The notes under the pieces: model-generated
Told to the model about the DNA's origin: nothing
The model's input: the letters and a program-made list of their open reading frames with translations, nothing else
Database searches by the model: none
Part shown: piece after piece, positions 23,568 to 37,557 of the stretch
Layout: each line of letters opens with the position of its first letter
Position numbering within the stretch: position 1 is the stretch's first letter
From: Rhea pennata
Taxonomy: Eukaryota; Chordata; Aves; Rheiformes; Rheidae
DNA length: 64,000 bases
Reading direction: 5' to 3'
NCBI RefSeq assembly: GCF_028389875.1
Contig: NC_084669.1
Location: forward strand, 30,492,567 to 30,556,566
Position numbers and translations under genes: made by a program

Positions 23568-26500
23568 CATGCATACTACATTAGTAAAACCCGGGCAATG
23601 ACAGAAAAATCTGCAGGCTACTGAACACAAAGAACCAAACATTGGCAAGACCTATTACGGTATCCATTTAGAGACAATTAATGTCATTAAGCAACGTGCT
23701 TTCCCTGAAGTAGATCAAATTGAGTTTACAATAAGATGACGACTTTGCCACATTCTAGTACAAAAATGAGCGTCCTCTAGTAAAGATGTGATCCTCTTTA
23801 CAAGGGTTCTGAATAAATATGAAGTATTAAAACACTCCTGAAATAAAGTGCTAAACAAAACATGTGGAAAAGATAGCACTAATTAAGAGGTCAAAGATTT
23901 TTAATACGAAAACTCTTTTGAAAACAAAGAGCTGCTATGGCCTGATGAATTTCCAGTTAAAGAGCATTTTATCATCTCATTTTAGCTATCATTTCTCTTC
24001 TCCCTATCCCCCACCTTTACAAAGAAAGAAAAATTGTATGTAAATTCAGGTATTTTTTCTTTGACTTCAACTAAAATTTACCTCTAAACTTTGGATTCTC
24101 TTTTCTTCTTCCTGATTCACATTTTTTTGCACTTAGTATATTACATCAAAACAACTGAATCTTGATATTAGCTATTGAAGATTTGCAACTAAAAATATTA
24201 TTTCTATTTTCAAAGCCTTAAATTTTGATTTTTAAGATCTTTAGAACTTCGGAACAGCTAGTGACCTTTGTCTACTTCCTGATTTGCCTTATGAGTCCAG
24301 AGTGACCTGCTTTGGCAGTTTCCAAATGACTTACTAGGTCAAAGATATCAAACTGAAATATCAGTAATCATCAGTATTTATAATCATTAAAATCTCTAAA
24401 ACAAATAAAATGTCTTAAGATGTTTAGGTAAATTTTCTCTATGTAAAATTGTTTCAAGAATCACTGCAAAGAATCGTATCTTGAGAACAGTATTACTAGT
24501 TAAAGTTGCTACGTTAAGTTCTCTCTGCCTTGGTTTAAAAGAATAAAGTCTGAAAGAAGATTAACATCAACTCTTATTACAGAAGATCTCCAAAAAATTA
24601 AAAACCTATCAGTCTGACATATAGCAACATGCCATTGCCACAAAACTAATTCATTTTTACAATGTATTTAAATTACCTGTGGGTAGATAGGGGTTAACTA
24701 CACCAAAGATAACAGGAGCTAAAGCTCAAAGATACAACCAAAACTTCAATGCACATATCCATTATATCTGTTAATTATTACACCATTTCTTAATTTGTGG
24801 AAAGGAGCTCTATTCATAAGAGCCAATGGAAGCCCAGCTTTTTATCTCTGAAATGGTCAGAGTCTGATTGATGGGTCAACGATCTATTAAAAAACTAGTA
24901 ACTACATCAGCAAGTTTTGCATTTGCAAGACATTGCAACTAAATATAATTACTACAACAGATTTATTACAGCATATAATTGTTCCTCCAACCTATATAGT
25001 AAGACAAGAATTTTCACTTTAACAGCCCTTTTTATGATCAGGTATGTCTATGCTACAAACTAACATTGTTTATCAATATCTATAGTCATTTACCATATGT
25101 AGGACAAAATACTTGAAATGGCTTTAAATATCCTCTTTCAATACTTAAATACTCTAGAAGCATTGCTTGATGCTAAATAGAAGCTATTAAATGACCTTAG
25201 AAGTGCCTATCATTACTTTTATTCCATTTTTTAATCCATACGTTCATGATTCCATAACAGTATTCACTAGCCAGGCTACTCACTAAAGTGTTAGGCCAAG
25301 GTAATTAAAGGGAGACTCACAGCTTCAGCTGCCTATCACTCCTAAATGTTAATAGCAGCAAGATACAAATCCCTGCTCTTATTAAAAACTACATCCAAAT
25401 ATAGTTTCCTTAAGGTTGGCAGCCTGTAAGGGAAAGTAAACTGCGGTAATTCCATCTCTGGTAACACTTTCATTATGTCTGTTACATAAGATAACTTCAA
25501 ACCCTAAGTAAAATACAGAAACAGACCGTAACCTTTCAGAAGATATCAAAGGGATTAGAGCAATATAAACACTGTAATTTCTTTTCCTCTCTAGAAGTCC
25601 ATTCCTCCCCCTTCCCCATATTGTGGGCAGGGGGAGGTAAAAATAACAGTATGTTCTTGCACTTGCAGCTTTCATTTGCTGCAGATCAATGCTGAACATC
25701 TTTCTTAACCTAATAAATAGTTACTAATCTGAGTAGACCCACAACATGCAAAAGGAGTTATACTGGTCATAACCTGTGGAAAAGCTGGCCTTTCAGATTA
25801 TGCAAATATACATGCACAAAGTAGGAGTTTCTCTCAAATACTTCATGCCTTCTTCTCACAGACTTGATTCTATACCTCTGTCTAAAGAGTCAGAAAACAA
25901 AAACCTCCAAATAATCCTACCACCATGTCTCACTGATCTTGCAACAGGAAAAAAAAAAAAAATCTTAATGGCCATCTCTGGAATATTTACTTTCAGTTCA
26001 ATTCAAGATACTGTCTCTTTTTAGGAAAGTCCATATTCTAAAAGAGTGGAAAACTAAGACATTGGCCAACCAAAGGGAAAGCAGAACAGAAACAAACCAC
26101 TGGATGCAGGATTCACGGCATATGACAGGAGACCCTCCCGGCACCTTTACTATACTGCTCAACTCTTCCTCCAGAATTTGTCTCTTTTAAAAAAATCCAA
26201 GTCCTGTGGCTGTACAGCTTGGCTGTAATTTTGAAAAATTGAATCAATTGCAAGCAACGTAATGACAGCTTCATACACTTCTAGAACCTGAAACAATAAT
26301 TCTCTGATGAAATGACCAACATGTGTTTGCTCTTAGGTTGCACAAGAAAAGAGAAGAATGATCTTAACACTAATGTCTCCTGCTGGCACTACAAGTGAAT
26401 GAGCACATGCATCCAGCAACAGCACCTATCCATCAAATTGACAAGAAACCCAGTCCAAAAAGAAAAGAAAAAAAGCCCAAAGGAAATAAAGACTGACAGA

Positions 26501-29500
26501 AGAAAAACTGAAACGCTCGTAACAGAAATAATCTTATATGCTACATCTGTGATGGACGTAAAAGATGGGATTAAAAGACGATTATGCTTCTGTCATCAAA
26601 TGGTAACCCAAGGAGACACAAAAGAACAATTCTGGACTGTAAACTGGTTGGATCTAACAAGAAATCAAAAGAATATGCATGTATGAGAAAGAGCGCATGT
26701 ATATATAGGCAGTTGGTAGATGGGATGGGCAGTTATAGGCTCTTATTTTTGTCATCTTTATTTCAGTATTTTCAATTCCTTCCTTATATCCATTTTGTGG
26801 TTGTTACCAAATGATATCTTTCACATAAATTTTAATCCAAACTCTCAAGCAATGACTTTAGACTTATTTACTGAAAATTTGATCTGTTTAACTAAAATGA
26901 ATTTTACTCCAAGATAATTATTTTGCTCATGTAAGTGACACTTCTGAAATACTGGGCACAGATCTGTCCTTAAACAGATACTGTAGTATAGGAAGAATTA
27001 TGCTAGTCAGTATCTAAATTTATGAAAAAAACCCACAAACCTCCTTCATCTGCCTCTGTGGTACAGTAATTAGGGTAGTATTACCTCTAAATGTTATCTG
27101 AATGTAGATTACTATTGAGGATAAGGCTATTTATTTTAATATTTAATATTATTTATATTTAAAGAGCCCCAGTACTGATCTATTTAATCTCACACAGGTT
27201 AGTAACAGAGCACTGTGACAACGTTTGGCCTCAAGAAAGCTAGTGCTGGTTCATAAAGGCATAAAAGGTATATTTGGCATTATATTGCCATAAAACAATA
27301 TACATCAAAACTATCATCTACAGTGCTTTCAGCAACAAAACACTTTTCTGAACATGAAACACCACTGAGGCATTGCAAGAGACACCTTCCTGAATACTGC
27401 AGCAATATAAGCAGAGAGGTCAGCTACTTAAACCAACACCAGAGAATGCATGGGAAGTTCCATACAGTTTGACACTCCCCAAAACGTAAGTCAAATCAAA
27501 TTACAAAACAATCTAAAACTGTCCTTAAAGCTAGAGGCACTACCCTGTTCTTCACAAGCCTACCATTTAACTATTATCATAATTATATGGTAAGCGATGA
27601 AATGGAATTATTAATGGCTTAACATATAAACCTACACGCCTGGAAGATCAAGGTCTGTGGTCTCTAAAGTCGTGCTCCAAAAGGAAGTATTTTCCTTGAG
27701 CTAAAATAAACGCGTTTCTCCTTTAAATATGAGTTTGAGTTTTATGTAGACATTTACTCAACAGGTGCAATAATTTTACTTTAAAGGGATTATTACATGA
27801 GAACTAAATGAGGCAAGATCTGAACACTCTGATATACTCTCAATACACCCACTCACATGCTCTTGTCTTTAAAATAATCAGAGTAAAGGTAGTAGGCTTT
27901 TATGAGTTCCTTGTTACTACCACTACCGTTTTGTCTCCTGCAAGCTCTCCTCTTTTAAAAGATAACCACAATTTAATGATTTTTGTTTTGCAATACATAA
28001 AACACATAATTAAAGAGACAGGAACATGCAGTGGCTGTTACAAATAAAAAGTTAAAAGTTCGTCAGAACAGTGACCTCCTGAGGAGGAAAGTAAGATAAA
28101 GGTAAAAGGTCAGAGACATACAAAAAAAAGATAACACGCATTCCTCAAACCCCTACATTTGAAAACTTTTTGAACATATAAATGCTATTCTTTCCATCAA
28201 GAAAATATTCCAATATATTCCAAAAACTCACAATACTAGCGTAGCATCACGTTTTTGTCAGAAAAAAACTCAAATCTGCAGGAAATTATCAATAGGTAAC
28301 AGACCAATAAAAACTATTTTAGGACTTAAAACTTCTGATAAACTGAGGTAAATAAAGCAATACAGGAATTAAGATTAAAATGAGGCAACTGGTCACAGTC
28401 ATGATGAGATGTAGTAGAAATAGTCATGACCATGTTAACAGCTGCAGACTGGAGTTACTAGGATGAGAAGATTAAAAAACAATGTCAAATCAGCATCATT
28501 TTTTTTTCTACTTCATGGAAAGGTCTGCTTTTTTCTTAAACTGAAATTTTTGAGCAAGGAGGAGAACACTTCCCAAATTGAGCAACAACTGTTTGGACTT
28601 TAATGTATTTCTGTAAAATCTTTTTCTAGAGCAGTAAATACATTTCTATTTAATATACTAACACAAAAGCCAGAACATCCATGTAATATCATGTAACAGG
28701 CTTTATAACATTAATCAAGTAGATCTTCCTGCATAAATTCATAGTATTTTTCCAAAAATAAGATTCTTTCTTACAGTTGTAACAAAATGCAAGCTGATAT
28801 TTCACATTTTATGAAAGTTATTAGAAGCCATCTTCCACAAGAAGTACGTATCACCTTAGATTAACTGGCTACAGCATACAGATAGGTGTAATAAAAGCCT
28901 CCTCCCATAATCACACGTGCTTGGAAGCTTGCAGAAACAAAATTCACTCATCTGTATTGCATGCGACTTCCATGCTGTGGCAAACAAAAAGCCCACATTT
29001 GCAATACAAAGCCACTACCACTTTTTCACTTTACAGTAACTTGAGTCAAAAAAGGTTAAGTTTTATAATAAAAAATGGATGCTGACTACACATTCACAGG
29101 CCACGGAAAAGGGGGATTGCCCACGTTTTGGACAATGGCAGTAGGCAAGGCTGTGCTGTGCTTGTGCCTCTGTATTGTGGGAGACAGAGTGTTGAAAAGG
29201 TATTCACAAAATGATGATTTTCCTAATGAAGGATAAATTAGTTATCTGGTAGTGTTAGTAAAATGCTGTTCACTTTCTACCACAAGTGGATACATTACAA
29301 ATTACACACTCCTGCATTTTTGAAGTGGACTAATTTTTAATTTCTCAGCATTAAGCAGCTATTCAAGTTAGGTATTTGTTAGCTGAAAAAAGCCACCAAC
29401 CCACTCACACAAGGGACCACACTGGCAGCACACAAGTCATACCTATAGCATGCCGTGCTCCACGGCTGCAAAACTAGAAACTGCACAAACAGTTCCAGGA

Positions 29501-30079
29501 GAAACCAGTTGGCGTAGCAAGCTCACAACACCTCTTTTGGACCAACAGCTCAATCAAGAGGTCATTCTATCACTGCTTAGTTTGCTGCTCCAGAGCAGCA
29601 AATATTTAACCTTCCTGTAACCAGAAACAGCAAGGTTTTGGGTTTTTTTTTTATTTTATTTTTTTTGACAGGATTAATACCTTGTATTTCAGGTTATCAG
29701 ACAACTTCCAAAGAATTAGACCCTTTCTATTTTTTCCCCACTTTGGGCCATATTTTGCACATAATTCTTTAGTACGCAACTTTACCTTTCTTCTGGTATT
29801 GTAAGCGTACTTCTGTGAGGTTCCATGTAACTGATGATATGATACATTAAACTGCTGATCTTTACTGATACCTTCACACCTATGTAAGAAAGCTGGCATT
29901 ATACAAAATTTTAATAAATCCAAACTCTCAAAGTGTATACACACATGCTTCTGATGTCAGCATTATTTTTTTTTAAAAAAACAAGAGCTTTTAACTACAT
30001 AACAGTGATTTCACATGAAAATCTCTAGTTTCTTTCCAGAAAATATGAAATTTTTAAGTTACAATTTCAGGTTGGGTTC

Positions 30080-30110
30080 CTCCTCCCTCCCCCCACCCCC
30101 ACCCCCCCCG
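30080..30110 (-). other. C-rich tract, G-quadruplex potential on the SHLD2 RNA strand
   Basis: On the plus strand: C tracts of three, six, five and eight, split by T or A. The complementary G tracts would be present in the SHLD2 pre-mRNA, within its first intron. Confidence 0.7.
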
Positions 30111-33100
30111 CAGTAAAGAATACACTTCCACCCTAACACTAACTGAAAAAAGATAGGCTCTTCTGTCTAAAAATTAATGTTTTAAAATATTAATATTTTT
30201 TTCCCCAAGATAAAGCTCCCTTGAGGAATTTTAACATTCAGACTTGGGCCAAGCTGGCTTTATACAATAATGAAAGGCACTATAAAGATCATATAGGTGG
30301 TTCACTGCACACACTTGCTCCTTATTGTGGCTACACAAGTGGCATGCCTACCTCTTCACAGGACTGTATGAATGTCAGCAAATGCTTTTTCACACACATT
30401 ATGGATAAGGAGTATGACTGCTAATTTACTAGACCACTAGAAGAAACAAATTAAAGATAAAAAAAAAATTCAGAATATCTTAAACTAATGAAAATGCAGC
30501 AGAACTCCTGGAGACAGAAAGTTAAAAAGCCATAGCAAGAAAATTAAGATATATGATACATGAAAGAAATTACCATTAACTTTTTAATATATAAGCCTTT
30601 ACTTTTCAATGGTCTAGATAGATGTTAGTTTAGCAAACTAGTTAAGCTTTAACAGAGAACAGGTGACACTGAGTAACTATCAACACAGCTGACTGAACCA
30701 AAGGTGCCTTTTAAATGTATATTTCCTCATTTCAAACATCAAGATAAGTTTTTTCCTATCTCTCATATAAAACATATGTTTTAGGGCAGTAATGCATATT
30801 ACAGACTAGTTATTCAGAGTGATTTGATTATATTCCAAAGATCGTAGATCAGTTTCTCTCCTACTCATTCAACAGATATGTACCATAAAAGTTTCTACAA
30901 ATCATTATCAATTAAAAAAGTCTTTCCACCTACCCACTGTGAACAAAATGCTTGAAATGTATGTTGATCTGTATGGTTGCCACATACATCCATCCTTTTC
31001 TATAGTAAATCAGCCTACTAAAAAGATCTCAAAAAGCCTAAAACTAAAAAACTCAAGGCATCAGTCATCTTTGGTCTCCCTCTATAATTTTAAGTGTTTA
31101 GCAGCAGAATTACTGATAAAAACCTTTTGGCAGCTGTGTTGGTTCTGGTAAATATGCAAAATTTCTTCATTATTTCAATATTAGAGGCAACACCTACATT
31201 ATTTACTGTACCACGCTAATATGACTATTGCTCCATACTTTCATTCAAATAGCTTTAATTCAGTAACATATTTTTATATAATTTTTTTCTTACACTATTT
31301 ACCTTGACCCCCTTTTGGGGGGCTGTATTACACCAAGGGAATGAGAACAACTCTATCTGCTTGACCCATTACAAACTGTTAATCTGAAAAGTCTTCAGTA
31401 TCATTTATTTCACTCTCACTATTCTAATACCTGGAAATGTTCCGCCCAGCCTATTTCTTATCCTTCTTCCCCCTAAATATATTCTGGGAGAAAATTCAGT
31501 CAAATATACGCAGACTTAACACATTCATCCACACCAGCAGCCGACTGACAGGAAGTCACCTTTCTTCAGAGCAAGGTGGCATTCTAGACAATAAAAGATG
31601 ATCAATCTTACTGCAAAGCTGTCCTGACAAAACAACAATATGTGAGCATGAAGGCATCTGGAAAAAAAATAATTTTGCATAGCTTTTAAAGCTCTTGAAT
31701 TATGAAAAGTTAAGGATGGAAACTAAACGGGGAAACCTTACTTATCCATTTGTCTTCGGTCAGAAGCCACTCCAAGGTGAAGTAAAACTAAAGATCACTT
31801 CTAACAATATAACTCAACGTAATAAGGAAAGACTAGAGATTGAAAAAAATGCTCACCTTCCAGTTTACTTCATTTTTGTGTACTGGAACTGTAATGCTCT
31901 CATAGGCCTTGCGTATACAGTTTTTTATCTACCAAATGTTGCAAATTCTATACTTGTTTCATCTTCACTAAGACAGCAACAGTATGACTGTCAGCATATA
32001 CAAGATTGATGTGGCTAACAGTGTATTAGTGCTAATTTTTATCCACATAACCATGTGAATTGCTATATAATGCTAAAATCACTGTAGTCTGCAAAAAATA
32101 TTTGAGAAATACTTGTAAGAAATTTCAGTATAGAACAGAAAAAGCAGCATCAATATTAGAAACATATCTTTTTAAAAAGATATGCCCAATTTAATGCCCA
32201 GTATACCAGTGAGTCTGATATCCAGAAGTAGCTTTGAACAGTCTTTTGTAAACTGACCTTATTCCCCGCTAACTGAGGTAATTTTACAGGACAGCTATAA
32301 CTACGTACAACTTCCGCAGTACTTCAGCTTCCATGTCATCTGCACAAAAGTTAATTTTACCTTCTGTGAAAGCCTGGAAGAGGAAAACTGGAGGAAAACA
32401 ATGAAGAGTAATGCAAGGGTGGGTAAGCAGCATGAAGCAACTTGCTAGCCTTTCCAGATAAGGCTACCTTATTTAACTGATTTCTTTGGACAAGTCCAGT
32501 TTTTACTTGCTTGTGTTAGGAAGCACGTGGAATTGAAATAATGAGCTACTGCAGCCTTGAGCCCAACAAGTAATGAGCAAATTACACATTGTTTTTTTTT
32601 TCCTCCTTGTAAATTTCATAATAATAAAAACTTGTTTTTATGGGCTCAACTTAAAAGAGAAGATTTTAAAATTAGCAGATAAAGCAGAAAAACAAAAAAC
32701 TACTACACTGGAAGCATGACCTATTATCTTTCTCCACAAAGACTGGCAACCTTTACAAGTGTCACCCCCTCTGTAATAAAAGAACGAACAAACTCTACTT
32801 CTGGTATGCTTATCTCGGCTAACGTTCTTACTGAATTACCTGACGTCATTGTAAGAACTATATTGTTCACAGCCCCATATATAAAGCTTCATCCTTCAGC
32901 CAAAAGAAGTATATCCTCCAAATTAATGGCAATTAAAGAGCCCTGGGCTCAAAACAATTACTGTTAAATGAAACGTGACATTTCATGTTAACATTAACAC
33001 ATAAAACAGTTTTGAATTAGCGGAGCAAAAGAAAAAGAAAAATGACACAACAAATGGCTAAACTATCACATTAGTCAGCACGTATTTGAAAAGTAACACA

Positions 33101-34993
33101 TGAAGATCAAGTTTGCAGTACAAACATTAGATAGAAATAATTGTTTTTCTCCCAAAATAAAGATAACACTCATTAAGTACAAGGTACTCAGTGACAAACA
33201 AGAGCCAAAATACTAAATGTATTAACTAAAATTTTTTCTCAAAAGGAGCTTGTATGATATTACAATATAGAAAGAACTGCAGCTGATTAATGCCAACACA
33301 AGCTATGCAGAAACCTGAACATTTAAATCACAGTAAAAAGAAGGAAATATATTAAGTGATGGGGCATGGAGGCAAGGCTTTAATGTTCATAACTAAGCAA
33401 AATAAATACTTGCTTTGATGGAGGTGAGTAGAAAGATGTACAAAACAGTATCCATTTAAAACTGCATTCCTGGTTCAAAAAGCTAAACATAGAAGAGAGG
33501 AGAGGTACATCATAACATATACAGGAATTAACAACTGCACAATCATATTCTTACTACTGATGCCATTTTTTTATTTTGCCAAATAAGTTATACTCTACTA
33601 GCACCAAAGTAGATTAAAATTCTAATCCCAAACTGCAACTCAGCTGTCCAGCCTTTGTACCTATGCCTATCCATTTAACTTGGATAACCCACTGCTTAAA
33701 AGATATAAGTACTTACATTTTAAATTAAAGTAATCTTTGAATTGTAAACTCTGATCCTGAAAGTTATTCTATGCAGACACTGTTTTCCAAACAGCCCTGA
33801 TACGACAGTTCAGTGGGCAGCTCTGTTAAAGTTTTCACTGGACATGTAAAAATGGAAAAAGACTCTCCATCAGTAATATCCTGCACCGCAGAGCACTGCA
33901 AAACCTCTTGTATTGTGTTGCTGTATAGAATGCTGCTGTTATGCAAAGTTTACCTTCTTTTTCCCTCCAATCACAGCTCAACTTTTCTTAAGGGGGTAAA
34001 TATCATAAAATGGAAGACCATACAAAAAGGCCTTGGCTTAAGATTATCTTTCAAAAAAGAAAAACCTCACTCTTGAAGATAATATTAGCATTTTGGAAAG
34101 GGGTGGGGAGTCCTTGACATCTCAGAAGAATTGGTAATGACCTACTCATCTGCTAATCTTTTATGAATCAAAACACAGTTCAGTGGGGATTTAATTTTTT
34201 CATATGTAAAGGTTATCTAGAGTTTTCTACATTACATTAGCATTTTAAGTCTAGTTCCAGGCTCAAAAGTTTACCACCATGTTTTGTACTTACAACAGTA
34301 TACATGATAATTCAAGACTGGTTTAATCCCATTAAATCAGAGGAAAATACTAACCTCTGAGTACAAGAATTAAATGTTAATAGCAGCACTAGAGGTGGAA
34401 AGTTTGTGATTGCTCTTTAGGATTAGTGCTGCTTTACAAGCAAAGAGGTGATGCAACACACCTTTGATGAAAGGTTTCATCTCGACTGTAGAAATGAACT
34501 AGCCTCATGCCTCGTAAGTCAATGCACCATCCACTGGGGTCAAGCGCTGCACAAGGGAAGACTGGGGAACAGCTGAATTGCAACCTATTCATACTCCCCA
34601 CAGGTCAATTTAGAACTAGCAATGCATGCAGCTGAAGATCTGATACAGAACATCATCTGGGTCCATCTCATCTACAGAGTTTACACTCTTTTACGATCTA
34701 GTATAAGAAAACAAAATGGAAAAGGAACGTACGCATAGCCCAAGAAATGATACTGTTTTAAAGAAGCTGATCTGACATGTATACTTATAGCACACTCAAA
34801 AGCACATCTACACTGGCATGTTCCCAAAGAACTCATGCCAATTCCAGTATCTATTTCCCTTGTTTATCAAACAATTTCTCCTTACTCACTGTTTTAAAAA
34901 GTGAGTTTTATAACCAAATATAGTCACAGATCAAGTTACATTACATTTTCTTCATGTCATCTAAATTGCTAGATAAAGATGTGCTTAAAGAGA

Positions 34994-35016
34994 TTTTTTT
35001 TTTTTTTTTTTTTTTT
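34994..35016. repeat. T(23) homopolymer
   Basis: Twenty-three uninterrupted T bases in the SHLD2 5' intron. Confidence 0.9.
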
Positions 35017-37510
35017 GGAGATCACGTTAAGCACATGCTGTGGAAATAACTGAAATAATGTCTGCTGGAAAAAAGCACATACGTAATTGATATTTATTTT
35101 ACAATCACTCCTTCTATCCAAACTGATGCATAAATAGCTTATGGGAGCAGTTAATGACAGCATTTGCTATTCCCTCATGGAGAACATCTGATACCACTGT
35201 TAGGCTAACTTCCATGGATTCTTTTCAACCAACAGAACCTGGAAAATTCTGATTTTTTCATTGTTATTCTATATAGAACGGGTCAACTATAGTTCCATTG
35301 AAGTTCACTGTTTCTGTTCCTAACAGAGAAAAGAGCTGAGTAAATTTAATACGCTCTGATATACAGGAAAAAAACATTCAAGGCAAGATGCATTTTACTC
35401 ATCACTTCGAAGAGAACCTGAGACTTTTTTCATTTCTTGAAAAAACCTGAATTTGATGGGGAAAAAAAACTGTATTAGTTGATTAGAAAAGCAAATCCCA
35501 AACAAGTTTCTATCTGAAAAAATGATAAGGCAGAGCAAAAGTCAAGATAAGTGCTTTTACTGATTCCATTACTGTTTTAACAAACTCAGGGAGTCAGATG
35601 ACAGCAATATAATACTCCTTTTGAAAGAAGATAAAATCAGTTACTAACAATGATGCACAGAGACTCTACCTTACATGTATTTCAAAATAAGCTTAACTAC
35701 AACCTATTGACTTTCCAAAAAACAAGCAGAAGACATAAATTACAATAGATAAGTTAGCAATTATCTTTCCAACATTGGCAAGATTAGACTATAACGAACA
35801 ATCAAGAAATAAATACAGCATAAAGTCTTCATTTTGAATATAAAAAACATATGCCTAAATATTCAGATTCTATTGCAGTGATAGCAAACCCTTCTCATGT
35901 CAAGTGCCTATATCCCCCCGGTGCACCTTGTATCTCTGCACACCACTAGGCCCATCCCATCCCCGCTCCTCAAGGTACCCGCTGCTCCCAAGCTGGTACC
36001 AAGTAACTGCAGCAGCAACGACTCCAGCAGGTATTCTAGGATAAAGAAGATAGACAAGCTATGGATTTTGTTTGTGCATGTTTTGCCGCAGGTCCATAAT
36101 CTAATTGCACGGCATACCATGCCAGACATAACACCATTTCCTTTTGGGTATCTAAATACAATACGTAACATGTGATTTTAATGAAGTCTGCTGCTTCTAC
36201 ACAAGAAGTATGTTCATAAATCAAGTCACTTCACTACAAGACCCATGAAAAAGACTGGAAAATATTTAACTTTTTTAAAAAATTAAAATGTTTTCAAAAA
36301 CATTTCTCAAACGTTCTTGTAGTGGGGTATTTCTCATTAAATTAATGCAAGTCTTTCTCCTTCTGATCCAGTTTCCCATTCTGAGAGCCCTCTAGGATGA
36401 GCTACATAACACACTACCTTTCAGCCCTGGATCTGCAGATCTATGTGGCCTCATGAACACTTCATGAGGTCTTTGAAAGATGACTAAGAAAATATATTTC
36501 TTAAATACTTTTAGACTCCACAACAATCTGAAAATTTTCAGGAAATTCATGATCTGTGGAAAAACATCAGCCAATTTACTCCTGGACTTCTCTAATAAAC
36601 AACATGAATTTCAGTTGTACCAAAAAACTTGAGAGAGAAGTCTTACTCTTTTGGATCTGGGCTTCAACCACCACTATCTTCCACAAAGGACATGATTACG
36701 ATCATCTTTGTAATATTAAAGTGTTTGGATGCTTAATTCAGAATTCTATAACCGATGTCTTCAAAAGTAAAAGAGGAAAGAAAAGTTCATCTTGTTAACA
36801 AAAATACAAACAAAAGCACTAGAGGAGACTTGTATCCTCTAGTTTATAAGAGTGTTAATGTTTATTATTTAAACAAAAGGCCCTTTGTTTCTGTAAATAA
36901 CATTTTCTGATTGTCAATTCAGTTCTAAAGCAAGAGAAAACTGGTCTGCATTCTGATGCTGGGCTTTCAGGCTGTTAAGATCCCAGGTATAACTTAACCA
37001 GTCAGACAACCAAGGCCACCAGGAGTTGCAAAACACCAATTTCAATTTTAAATGTTATTTTCAAACAAATTTCAGTTTGCCCTTGGTGAACCGTATTTTC
37101 TACTATCTGTTGTTTGCTATGTTAACTAAAATAGACAGCAGTTCTCTAACAGTGCAAATTCCAGGAAATAAGGCGAACTGATTGAAATTCTCTCTCTCCT
37201 GTTTAAGGAATCAAAGCTTGCAACATCACAGTGCATCTGTGGAGGTGCATATCTCTATCTACCTGACAGCTTTCCCATTACAAATACTTTAATCAGCAAA
37301 TTTCAAGTACCTTTAACAGTGAGGTAGAAGTCTCAAATATATTGGTTTTGATAACTGCATCATCCCTCTTTCGTCTTTGAAATTGAAAGTGAGGAAAAAC
37401 TAAGCAAAGTCTGAAGATATATTTGTTTTTCTATGAAGATCAAGAACAGCTGCCTTCACAGATTCTCACAGATACAGGAACTGAGAAAGGAAAAGTCCTT
37501 ACATTGACAA

Positions 37511-37557
37511 GTAAAAAAAAAGAAAAAAGAAAAAAAAAAAAAAAAAGAAAAAAAAAT
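37511..37557. repeat. A-rich purine tract
   Basis: Forty-seven bases of A with scattered G, low complexity. It creates a lysine-rich open frame (37423-37749) that is not a gene. Confidence 0.85.
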
